Shown one piece after another: positions 1 to 6,268 of a DNA stretch of 6,272 bases. Under the pieces are notes generated by a model. That model saw nothing but the letters and a program-made list of their open reading frames with translations. It did not search any database and was not told where the DNA came from. The stretch's first letter is position 1. Every line of letters starts with the position of its first letter. Origin of the DNA: Lysobacterales bacterium (GTDB lineage Bacteria; Pseudomonadota; Gammaproteobacteria; Xanthomonadales; SZUA-36); assembly GCA_026196445.1 (NCBI GenBank), contig JAPHTE010000459.1:1-6272 (forward strand), in the 5' to 3' direction. The position numbers and the translations under genes are program-made.

Positions 1-495
1 GCGGTTGAAAAGGCCATGCAACTCGGATTCACTGAACCTGACCCCAGGGACGACTTGTCCGGCATGGACGTGGCCCGCAAGCTGTTGATCATCGCCCGCG
101 AAGTGGGTTTGGATCTGGAGCTCGAAGATATCGAGGTCGAACCGGTTATCCCGCGCGAGTTTGCAGCGGATATCGAGCGTTCAGAATTGATCGAACGATT
201 GAAGGAACTGGACGGGGATTACGCCCGCAAGGTTACGGACGCACAAGCCGGAAACAAGGTATTGCGCTATGTCGGCCGGGTTGAAGACGGGCATTGCAGC
301 GTTCGCGTTGAAGCCGTTTCACGTGATCAACCGCTGGGCTCGATCCGAGATGGTGAAAATGCATTGGTATTGCACAGTCGCTATTATCAACCCATACCGC
401 TGGTGCTGCGTGGTTACGGTGCGGGCGCGGATGTTACCGCGGCCGGTGTTTTCGGGGACTTGTTACGCACAGCTTGGAGACCCCTGGATTTGTGA
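1..495 (+). CDS. thrA: Bifunctional aspartokinase/homoserine dehydrogenase, C-terminal end (partial)
   Basis: The reading frame is open from base 1 and stops with TGA at 493-495, giving the last 164 residues; the start lies outside the window. The fragment is the end of the homoserine dehydrogenase domain, which reduces aspartate semialdehyde to homoserine in the cytoplasm. The signature TEPDPRDDLSGMDVARK is at fragment residues 11-27. By comparison with yeast homoserine dehydrogenase, recalled from memory, Glu12 and Asp18 would bind substrate and Asp23 and Lys27 would be catalytic; all four are present. The end, with YYQPIPLVLRGYGAG and a VTAAGVFGDLLRT segment, matches the end of E. coli ThrA. 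Assignment to the fused aspartokinase form rests on this similarity and on thrB and thrC directly downstream, because the kinase part cannot be seen. A stand-alone homoserine dehydrogenase is less likely. Confidence 0.95.
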   Translation, partial: AVEKAMQLGFTEPDPRDDLSGMDVARKLLIIAREVGLDLELEDIEVEPVIPREFAADIERSELIERLKELDGDYARKVTDAQAGNKVLRYVGRVEDGHCSVRVEAVSRDQPLGSIRDGENALVLHSRYYQPIPLVLRGYGAGADVTAAGVFGDLLRTAWRPLDL

Positions 496-501
496 GTGGA
501 G
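476..501 (+). promoter_or_regulatory. Ribosome-binding sequences bearing on the thrB start
   Basis: Two purine-rich stretches precede thrB. GGAGA at 476-480 lies 11 bases before a GTG at 492, which overlaps the thrA stop as GTGA. GTGGAG at 496-501 lies only 2 bases before the ATG at 504, closer than usual. The sequence does not settle which start is used. Either way, translation would be coupled to the end of thrA. Confidence 0.35.
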
Positions 502-503
502 TA

Positions 504-1460
504 ATGCAAGAAAGAGCTGAGTTGACGGTTTACGCGCCGGCTTCATCCGGCAACCTGACGGTAGGGTTTGACGCCTTGGGCCTGGCGCTGGCCCCGGCCG
601 ATGGCAGCCTGCTGGGCGACCGGGTCAGTATCATGCCTGGCCAGCCGGACGACTGGATGCTGTGCATGGACGGACCTTTTGCGCACGCCCTGCCAGAGGA
701 TCAGGAACAGAATATCGTCATTGCATCAGCCCGCCGTTTCGAGGAAGCGGCGCGGTACCGGGGTTTCGAAATACGACCCTTGAACATGACGCTTGAAAAG
801 TGCTTACCGGTCGGCAGCGGTCTTGGCTCAAGCGCCAGTTCCATCGTTGCAACCCTGGTAGCCCTGAACCAGTACTTCAAGCGCCCCCTGGACCGCCCGG
901 CGTTGTTGCAGTTAATGGCGGAAATGGAAGGCAGTATCAGTGGCGAGATCCACCTGGACAATATTGCACCCAGTTTGCTGGGTGGGTTGCGCCTGTGTCT
1001 GCCGGGTAGCGCGCGGCAGTATGGTTTACCCTGGCCCGGACACTGGCAATCGGTTATCGCCTGGCCGGGCTCGCGTCTTGACACCAGGACCGCGCGCGAA
1101 GTCCTGCCAGAAAACTACAGCCGTCACACTGTTATTTCGCACGGCGCCCAGTTCGCGTTGTTTGTACACCACCTGCACCAGGGAGAAGCGGTCGCCGCAG
1201 CGTCCTGCATGGTGGATTTGCTGGCGGAACCTCATCGCGAGATCCTGTTGCCCGGGTTTGTCGAGGCCCGGGAAGAACTGGCCGGGCTCGGCGCCCTGGC
1301 AACTGGCATTTCAGGTTCGGGACCCACCGTATTTTGCATCGTGGACGATGGCGACGTCGCCCACCAGGCGGCGCACTGGCTGCGTCAAAATTACCTGCAA
1401 AACGAAAGCGGGTTCGTATGTGTTTGCCGGGCCGACCTGGCTGGTGCCAGACAGGTTTGA
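504..1460 (+). CDS. thrB: Homoserine kinase (GHMP kinase family)
   Basis: This enzyme phosphorylates homoserine to O-phosphohomoserine with ATP, the fourth step from aspartate to threonine. The product is 318 residues from the ATG at 504, close to the 310 of E. coli ThrB, and similar along its length. The family motifs are in order: APASSGNLTVGFD near the N-terminus (11-23), the glycine/serine-rich ATP loop PVGSGLGSSAS (102-112), an IHLDNIAP segment (149-156), and GISGSGPTVF (268-277). The end, WLRQNYLQNESGFV, also matches E. coli. The frame is open further upstream to a TTG at 474 and a GTG at 492. The ATG at 504 was chosen because it places the start a few residues before the conserved VYAPASS strand, as in the family. 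With that start, 8 bases separate it from thrA and 8 from thrC, so cotranscription is very likely. Confidence 0.95.
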   Translation: MQERAELTVYAPASSGNLTVGFDALGLALAPADGSLLGDRVSIMPGQPDDWMLCMDGPFAHALPEDQEQNIVIASARRFEEAARYRGFEIRPLNMTLEKCLPVGSGLGSSASSIVATLVALNQYFKRPLDRPALLQLMAEMEGSISGEIHLDNIAPSLLGGLRLCLPGSARQYGLPWPGHWQSVIAWPGSRLDTRTAREVLPENYSRHTVISHGAQFALFVHHLHQGEAVAAASCMVDLLAEPHREILLPGFVEAREELAGLGALATGISGSGPTVFCIVDDGDVAHQAAHWLRQNYLQNESGFVCVCRADLAGARQV

Positions 1461-1468
1461 AGAAAGCC

Positions 1469-2731
1469 ATGGCTTTCATCAATATCGACCACCGGCAACA
1501 ACAGGTCAGTTTTGCCCAGGCCGTGGTCAAGGGCCTGGGTAAGAATCGCGGCCTGTTTTTTCCACGCCAACTGTCACCCCTGCAGGATATACCGGCCCTG
1601 TTGCGCATGGACTTTATAGACCGCAGCACGGTTATTCTGCAACACCTGGCGGGTCCTGAGATCCAGCGGAAATGGCTTGAAAAAGCCTTTGATTTCCCCC
1701 TGCCGCTGAACCGGGTTTCAGAGCGTGTACATGCCCTGGAGTTGTTTCACGGGCCGTCACTGGCCTTCAAGGATTTTGGCGCGCGCTTCATGGCGCAGTG
1801 CCTGGCGGAGTTCAGCGCTGGGAAAAAGACCACAATTTTGACAGCCACGTCAGGTGATACCGGCGCGGCCGTCGCGCAGGCATTTTATGGACAGGAACAC
1901 ATCGATGTCGTGGTCCTTTACCCGCGCGGCAAGGTTACCCCCTTACAGGAAAAACTGTTCTGCACCCTGGGCGGTAATATACGCACGGTCGCGGTCGAAG
2001 ATGATTTCGACGCCTGCCAGGACCTGGTCAAACAGTCATTTGACGACCCGGAACTCGTGCAAACGCTGGGCTTGAATTCTGCGAATTCCATCAATGTGGC
2101 ACGCTTGCTGGCGCAGGTCTGTTATTACTTTGAAGCATTGGCAAAGCTTCCGCCTGGGACCAGGCCCGTATTCAGCGTACCCAGTGGCAATTTTGGCAAT
2201 GTAACCGCGGCATTACTGGCCATTGTTGTTGGTCTGCCGGCAAAAAGAGTAATCGCCGCAACCAATTGCAATGACACCGTACCGAGATTTTTCAAAGATG
2301 GACGCTGGGACCCAAAACCGACTGTGGCCACGCTGACCAACGCCATGGATATTTCACTGCCCAACAATTTCCCGCGGGTGCTGGAACTGCAGAAAAATCA
2401 CGGTTTAAACCTGCCACGCTTACTGACTTCGTTCGCTGTCGACGATGCTGAAACCCGGCTTGCCGTGCGCGAACTCGACGATCTGGCGTACCTGGCAGAC
2501 CCACACAGCGCACTGGCATGGAAAGCGCTGTCGCTTGACCTGGCCAAAGATGAAACCGGGGTCTTTTTATGTACCGCGCACCCGGCCAAGTTCATTGAGA
2601 CCATCGAAGATGTCCTGCAAAAACCCATAACCTTGCCCAGGGAACTTGAACGGGTTTGCCAGAAAGACGTGTTGAGCACCGTGATGCCGGCAGACTATCA
2701 CTCGTTACGTGAATTTTTACTGTCCAGGTGA
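1469..2731 (+). CDS. thrC: Threonine synthase (PLP-dependent)
   Basis: This enzyme converts O-phosphohomoserine to threonine and phosphate, the last step of the pathway, using pyridoxal phosphate (fold type II). The product is 420 residues against 428 in E. coli ThrC. It begins with the typical segment QQVSFAQAVVKGLGKNRGLFFP (residues 11-32, quoted in two overlapping parts: QQVSFAQAVV and KGLGKNRGLFFP). The cofactor lysine should be Lys101 in HGPSLAFKDFG. Other landmarks are TATSGDTGAAVAQAFYG (125-141), LYPRGKVTPLQEKLFCTLGG (150-169), the phosphate-binding loop SVPSGNFGN (236-244), and TAHPAKF (369-375). The frame is open upstream into thrB, but the ATG at 1469 fits the family start; a weak purine-rich stretch GAAGAAAG (1459-1466) precedes it. 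It follows thrB by 8 bases and is the last gene of the operon, facing a convergent gene 89 bases away. Confidence 0.96.
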   Translation: MAFINIDHRQQQVSFAQAVVKGLGKNRGLFFPRQLSPLQDIPALLRMDFIDRSTVILQHLAGPEIQRKWLEKAFDFPLPLNRVSERVHALELFHGPSLAFKDFGARFMAQCLAEFSAGKKTTILTATSGDTGAAVAQAFYGQEHIDVVVLYPRGKVTPLQEKLFCTLGGNIRTVAVEDDFDACQDLVKQSFDDPELVQTLGLNSANSINVARLLAQVCYYFEALAKLPPGTRPVFSVPSGNFGNVTAALLAIVVGLPAKRVIAATNCNDTVPRFFKDGRWDPKPTVATLTNAMDISLPNNFPRVLELQKNHGLNLPRLLTSFAVDDAETRLAVRELDDLAYLADPHSALAWKALSLDLAKDETGVFLCTAHPAKFIETIEDVLQKPITLPRELERVCQKDVLSTVMPADYHSLREFLLSR

Positions 2732-2788
2732 ATAATCCCCGGTTCAAGAGTTCATATAATCGAAATCGGATATCATCGAACCAGGCCA

Positions 2789-2821
2789 ACCGCGAGCCTC
2801 GGTGCGCACCCGGCTGGCGGT
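2789..2821. terminator. Imperfect hairpin between convergent genes, possible terminator without T-run
   Basis: ACCGCGAGCC (2789-2798) can pair with GGCTGGCGGT (2812-2821) as a ten-base stem with one G-G mismatch, and the interior holds the palindrome GGTGCGCACC (2801-2810). It lies in the 89-base gap between thrC and the convergent glycosyltransferase gene and reaches the first base of that gene's stop codon. Neither strand has a T-run after the stem, so it is not a standard intrinsic terminator. It could still protect 3' ends or act with Rho. The rest of the gap is AT-rich, with no gene seen. Confidence 0.35.
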
Positions 2822-4686
2822 CAGGATGGCGTCCAGGTTTCAATGAGTTTACTTGCGGCCTGCCGTATTTCCGGCCAGGCATCGAGCGCGTCGGCAAAAC
2901 CTGCCCAGGTTCCGCGCCAGAAATCGATCAATTCCCCGTCCTCCAACTCAGCCACCGAGCCCTTGACCGGGAAGTGGTCGCGACTGAGGGCTTCCAGGCC
3001 CTTGTTGAGTTGAGAAATACCGTTACGCAGATAGTTTTGCCACTCCACCGGGGCAGACCCGGCTGAAGCGAGTAGATCGTCGAGGTGATTTAACATGTCT
3101 GAACCGTCAGCCAGGCTCTTGTCCCTTTGCATGTTGATCAGCACGTCGTTTGGCGCACGGGCCAGGTCTCTGAACATGGTGGCCAATACAGCCATGCGAT
3201 CTGCCGGGTGGACCGATTGGCAAACCGACCTGTGCTCCAGCACCTTGTCGATAAAGAACATGGGAAAATCCGGTTTCGGTGTGAAGTTCTGGTGTTTCGA
3301 ATCCCATTCCCGCTCGGGTATCGGCAGGTGTGGCACGGCCCACGGGTAGTCCAGGCACACGGAAGTGGGAAAGACGAAATCCAGCATCAGGCCAAATAAA
3401 CGGTCTTCCCCACGCGCGATCGGCAAGTAAGGAGGCAAGGGCTGGCGATTATCAATCCCGGTGATCTGCGACATATTGGATCTGGGGGAAAAATGTGGAT
3501 TTTTTCGTCCACTCCAAACCTTGCGCGTGGTCAATGCCTGCGTGGTGCGTTTTGGTGAAGCCAGCATCCTCTTCAGGGAAGCCTCGGCCATTGTCGGCAA
3601 CCAGGTGTTGGACTCGGTACCCGGGCAACCCAGTGATCCGCATTCGGTAATCAATACAGGTGAGTCAGCCAGCAACTCACTGGCCTGCAACGAGGTCGTA
3701 TTTTCCAGGCTGGCCTGTTTCAGGTGTTGATTCCCCAACACGTCGATGGCGCCGGATAATGACAGGCCCAGGCATTGCATATGTCTGCTGATGGGGTCGG
3801 GATTGAGCGGTTGGTGCAATGGAGCCCATTCCTGCTTGTTGGCGAAAAAATCTGCCTCGCGCGCAGCATCGGAAATGGTGATGTTGGGTTTGGCATTGGC
3901 TGGCGTGTAAACATCACAAACCACGTCATCATCCAGCATAACCAGGCGGCGGCCACATGACAGGAATACCGCCAGGTTACGTGCCAGACCGGAGGTCCAT
4001 TGATCCGTCCATAGCTGGTGGTCTATCAGGAAGCGAATGGCGTCTTCATGTTTGGGGAGCAGGTCTGCCAGTTGGCCGATATAGCGTTGTTGTTCAGTTT
4101 TGCCAAAATATACAAGCGGTGAATCAAAGTCAGCCGCATGTTTTTGCACCAACGCCCGGTTTTTGTCGATGTTGTCAGTACTGCGTGAATCATCGATTAC
4201 GTACAGGCTATGCAACGCTGCCGTTTCGCAATTGGCCACAACGGAGGTCAACAGGCGATCCAGCGCTTGTGGTCGCTCCCAGGTCAGGATGGCCACCACG
4301 GGTTTTTCAACAGCCGCGGGTGCTGTCTTTGGGCCAGACCCCAATGCTCCGACGATTTCCTTTGCCGAGCGCATGATGCCGCCGCCGAGCATCTGTTGCA
4401 GCACGCCACGGACATCATCGCGCTGCGCCTGCATGGCAGGCTGTTTTTGAATGAGCCTGCCGACGTGGGTTTCCAGTGTCTGGAACGTGTTGCAACTTAC
4501 CAATGATGCGTAAACCTCGGGTTGCACCATGGCCCGTTTGCCGTTACGGGTATTGTGCAGCAACAAATTACCGCCGGGTACGGGATAAGGTTTACACAGG
4601 TCAAAAGCAACCCAGTCTGGCAGTGGTTTGAACCCCGGTGCCGGGTTGATGTCGATGTCGACCGAAAAAGCTGTCTTGTCGGTCAT
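2821..4686 (-). CDS. Glycosyltransferase-like protein with N-terminal PqqD-like domain
   Basis: A 621-residue protein with no signal peptide or membrane segment seen, so probably cytoplasmic. Residues about 20-112 resemble PqqD-type winged-helix domains, also called RiPP recognition elements: a LLLHNTRNGKRAMV strand pair, a helix with YASLVSC, and a closing DVRGVLQQMLGGGIM helix and turn. Residues about 128-440 look like a GT-A (GT2-like) core: PVVAILTWERPQALDRLL opens the nucleotide fold, VIDDS (163-167) is the first acidic motif, GLARNLAV (233-240) is typical of GT2 enzymes, MLDDDV (250-255) is the DxD-type metal motif, and ARGEDRLFG (424-432) resembles the catalytic-acid region. Residues about 465-621 look helical and are not recognised. 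The ATG is 6 bases after the peptidase stop, with no good Shine-Dalgarno sequence (TAGACAGCG), which suggests translational coupling. Sugar donor and acceptor are unknown. The glycosyltransferase call is fairly firm; the PqqD-like call is by eye. Confidence 0.75.
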   Translation of the reverse strand: MTDKTAFSVDIDINPAPGFKPLPDWVAFDLCKPYPVPGGNLLLHNTRNGKRAMVQPEVYASLVSCNTFQTLETHVGRLIQKQPAMQAQRDDVRGVLQQMLGGGIMRSAKEIVGALGSGPKTAPAAVEKPVVAILTWERPQALDRLLTSVVANCETAALHSLYVIDDSRSTDNIDKNRALVQKHAADFDSPLVYFGKTEQQRYIGQLADLLPKHEDAIRFLIDHQLWTDQWTSGLARNLAVFLSCGRRLVMLDDDVVCDVYTPANAKPNITISDAAREADFFANKQEWAPLHQPLNPDPISRHMQCLGLSLSGAIDVLGNQHLKQASLENTTSLQASELLADSPVLITECGSLGCPGTESNTWLPTMAEASLKRMLASPKRTTQALTTRKVWSGRKNPHFSPRSNMSQITGIDNRQPLPPYLPIARGEDRLFGLMLDFVFPTSVCLDYPWAVPHLPIPEREWDSKHQNFTPKPDFPMFFIDKVLEHRSVCQSVHPADRMAVLATMFRDLARAPNDVLINMQRDKSLADGSDMLNHLDDLLASAGSAPVEWQNYLRNGISQLNKGLEALSRDHFPVKGSVAELEDGELIDFWRGTWAGFADALDAWPEIRQAASKLIETWTPS

Positions 4687-4692
4687 CGCTGT

Positions 4693-6039
4693 CTAAAATG
4701 CCCCGGCCGGACCTGGAAACACCACCGGGCTCTCGTTGCCATCCGTGGCTACGCTGGCGACACCAAAGAAGTAATTATCGATAACGATGTTGTGCAGCGT
4801 GAACTGGTCAACCTTGCCAACCCAACGGCTGTGGCTCCACTGCGGCTCGGTCGTCAAGCGCCAGTAAACACGGTAACCGGCCAGGTTGTCATCTTCACCC
4901 ATACGCCATTTCAGGGTTGTGCTGGCCTTTACCATGCCCTCGATATCGACTTCGGCGGGTGGCGCAGGTGCCCACGCCAGGGCCGCGAGTGAGACCGCGT
5001 TCAGGGCGGTTATTTTAGCGGCGAAATCGAAATCGACGTACTCGATCGTATCGCCGTAATGACGGCCGTCTTCATTGCGCAAGTCCTGGTGCTGGCGGTC
5101 ATAATGTTCGTTGACCTCCATGATCCTGACAGCCGGGTAACCTGCCTCGTTGAACGGCCGATGGTGGCCGCCGCGGCCAAATCGGTCCAGGCGGTAAACC
5201 ATCATCAGGTCCAGGTTGGAAACGTATTGTTCCCCGATACGCTTGATATAACGCGCCAGGTTTCGCGAGGCGGAATCCACCTCACCACCGGTGAAATAAC
5301 GCTTGCGACCCTCTTCTTCTGTCTCTGCCCAGCGCACTCCCTCCGAGAAAATCCGCGCGCTGTGGTTGTCGATGATGTTGTTGATCCCGGCGATATTGCC
5401 GATCATATCGTTATTCAGCACCGCCTCGATGTTCCAACCGTTCTCACCGGCGTGGGCCGCCACGATCTTGCCCCCCCAAAGCCCCTGCTCTTCACCGGCG
5501 AGGCCGGCGTAAACGATAGTCGCCGGAAATTCATACTGGCTGAGTATACGTGCTGCTTCCATGACACCGGCCATGCCGGAGGCGTTATCATTGGCGCCCG
5601 GCGAGGTGCTGGTCGAATTCATCGGGTCGGATACGCGTGAATCGATATCACCGCTCATGACCACCATGCGGTTCGGGTCCTTAACACCACGCTGAATCGC
5701 GATCACGCTAACGATTTCATGAGGGTCCGGAATACGCCGACCGCTGACGGTATCCCCGATCATCATGACTTCCAGGCAGCCGCCACATGCTTTTGAAATG
5801 GTTTCGAATTCGGACTTGATCCAGCGCCTGGCCGCACCGATGCCGTGTGAATCGGATGCTGTTTCCGACAGGCTGTGGCGGGTGCCGAAACCAACCAGCC
5901 TGGTCACGTCGTGTTCGATCCGGTCGCTGGACGGTGCCTGGCCGATGTCGTACAAACGCATGTCTTCTGGCGGTGGGACCTGCGCCGAAAGACTGGTCGC
6001 CAGCAGGGCGGTGACGGTAAACAGCGGCTTTTTGATCAT
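4693..6039 (-). CDS. Secreted M28-family metallopeptidase with C-terminal FnIII-like domain
   Basis: A 448-residue protein likely exported and cleaving amino-terminal residues from peptides. Residues 1-19 form a signal peptide (MIKKPLFTVTALLATSLSA, cleavage likely before Gln20). The M28 core follows at about 40-355. GANDNASG (148-155) holds the bridging Asp151. GEEQGLWGG (182-190) holds the general base Glu183 and ligand Glu184. LNNDMIG (208-214) holds Asp211, and a His-rich stretch with His312, His317 and His328 should supply the last ligand. Where the classical enzyme has His in SGHxDS, this one has Asp131 (SGDIDSR, 129-135). Cys85 and Cys88 (ACGGC) could form a disulfide. Residues about 365-440 look like a fibronectin type III-like domain (LKWRMGEDDNLAGYRVYWR, then YFFGVASVATDGNESPVVF). 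The ATG at 6039 follows GGAAAAG at a usable distance and fits the signal peptide. It is the first gene of a two-gene unit with the glycosyltransferase. Substrate unknown. Confidence 0.88.
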   Translation of the reverse strand: MIKKPLFTVTALLATSLSAQVPPPEDMRLYDIGQAPSSDRIEHDVTRLVGFGTRHSLSETASDSHGIGAARRWIKSEFETISKACGGCLEVMMIGDTVSGRRIPDPHEIVSVIAIQRGVKDPNRMVVMSGDIDSRVSDPMNSTSTSPGANDNASGMAGVMEAARILSQYEFPATIVYAGLAGEEQGLWGGKIVAAHAGENGWNIEAVLNNDMIGNIAGINNIIDNHSARIFSEGVRWAETEEEGRKRYFTGGEVDSASRNLARYIKRIGEQYVSNLDLMMVYRLDRFGRGGHHRPFNEAGYPAVRIMEVNEHYDRQHQDLRNEDGRHYGDTIEYVDFDFAAKITALNAVSLAALAWAPAPPAEVDIEGMVKASTTLKWRMGEDDNLAGYRVYWRLTTEPQWSHSRWVGKVDQFTLHNIVIDNYFFGVASVATDGNESPVVFPGPAGAF

Positions 6040-6058
6040 TGCTTTTCCAGGCGCTCAT

Positions 6059-6075
6059 GGCTTGTTTGTCAAGCC
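6059..6075. repeat. Short inverted repeat upstream of the peptidase gene
   Basis: GGCTTG (6059-6064) and CAAGCC (6070-6075) form a perfect six-base inverted repeat around TTTGT, beginning 20 bases upstream of the peptidase ATG at 6039. It could be a small 5' UTR hairpin or an operator; nothing else supports a regulator. No convincing promoter for the peptidase unit was seen in 6040-6150. A TTGACA on the minus strand (6072-6067) sits too close to the ATG to have a normal -10 box. Confidence 0.3.
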
Positions 6076-6150
6076 CATAACTTTAACATTTCCGCGCCGA
6101 GATTGGGTGGAGAGGTATGACAAAGTAAATGGGTAAACCATCCTGTACAT

Positions 6151-6179
6151 AAAAGGCCGGGCCTTTATCGGGCCCGGCC
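6151..6179 (-). terminator. Intrinsic terminator reading leftward
   Basis: GGCCGGGCC (6155-6163) and GGCCCGGCC (6171-6179) form a perfect nine-base GC stem with a seven-base loop. On the minus strand it is followed directly by TTTTAT (complement of 6149-6154), the layout of a Rho-independent terminator for a minus-strand gene to the right. It would insulate the peptidase-glycosyltransferase unit from upstream transcription. On the plus strand no T-run follows, so it would not terminate rightward transcripts but would form a stem just before the Shine-Dalgarno sequence at 6181-6190. Confidence 0.6.
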
Positions 6180-6180
6180 A

Positions 6181-6190
6181 AGGGGAGGGA
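6181..6190 (+). promoter_or_regulatory. Very strong Shine-Dalgarno sequence
   Basis: AGGGGAGGGA contains GGAGG and lies 6 bases before an ATG at 6197 and 14 bases before a second ATG at 6205. It starts 2 bases after the GC stem at 6155-6179. It argues that a plus-strand gene starts here, although the first ATG leads only to a short frame. Confidence 0.5.
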
Positions 6191-6196
6191 TAATCA

Positions 6197-6268
6197 ATGA
6201 AAACATGTCAACATGGTGTTTTACACCTGCGGTCTATGACAACAGGAATGGAAAAATGTTTATCCTAG
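6197..6268 (+). CDS. Possible 23-residue peptide or leader ORF
   Basis: The ATG at 6197 sits 6 bases after a near-ideal Shine-Dalgarno sequence and opens a frame that ends with TAG at 6266-6268. It encodes MKTCQHGVLHLRS followed by MTTGMEKCLS, 23 residues with Cys at 4 and 21. I do not recognise it. The stop is followed by AGGAGC-like bases (TAGGAGC), which could be the Shine-Dalgarno sequence of a gene beyond the window, so this may be a leader peptide or a translational coupling ORF. It overlaps another open frame starting at 6205; at most one need be real. A frame this short can occur by chance; the ribosome-binding site is the only real support. Confidence 0.25.
   Translation: MKTCQHGVLHLRSMTTGMEKCLS

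Noticed and set aside
1132..1629. 165-residue minus-strand open frame across the thrB-thrC junction
   Set aside because: It lies opposite well-supported thrB and thrC, its product is rich in Arg, Pro and Gly as expected of an antisense frame in GC-rich DNA, and it shows no known motif.
2748..2780. Ten-codon minus-strand frame (MISDFDYMNS) in the convergent gap, considered as a precursor peptide for the RRE-like glycosyltransferase
   Set aside because: It is very short, has no ribosome-binding site and no leader-core layout; it is expected by chance in this AT-rich stretch.
4522..4992. 156-residue plus-strand open frame across the peptidase-glycosyltransferase junction
   Set aside because: It lies opposite two supported genes and shows no recognisable domain.
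5059..5640. 193-residue plus-strand open frame opposite the M28 peptidase
   Set aside because: The peptidase frame on the other strand has a signal peptide and most catalytic motifs. This frame shows no recognisable domain and no ribosome-binding site was noted.
6044..6072. TTGACA on the minus strand as -35 box of the peptidase promoter
   Set aside because: At 17-base spacing the -10 would be TGGAAA, a poor match, and transcription would begin at about the start codon.
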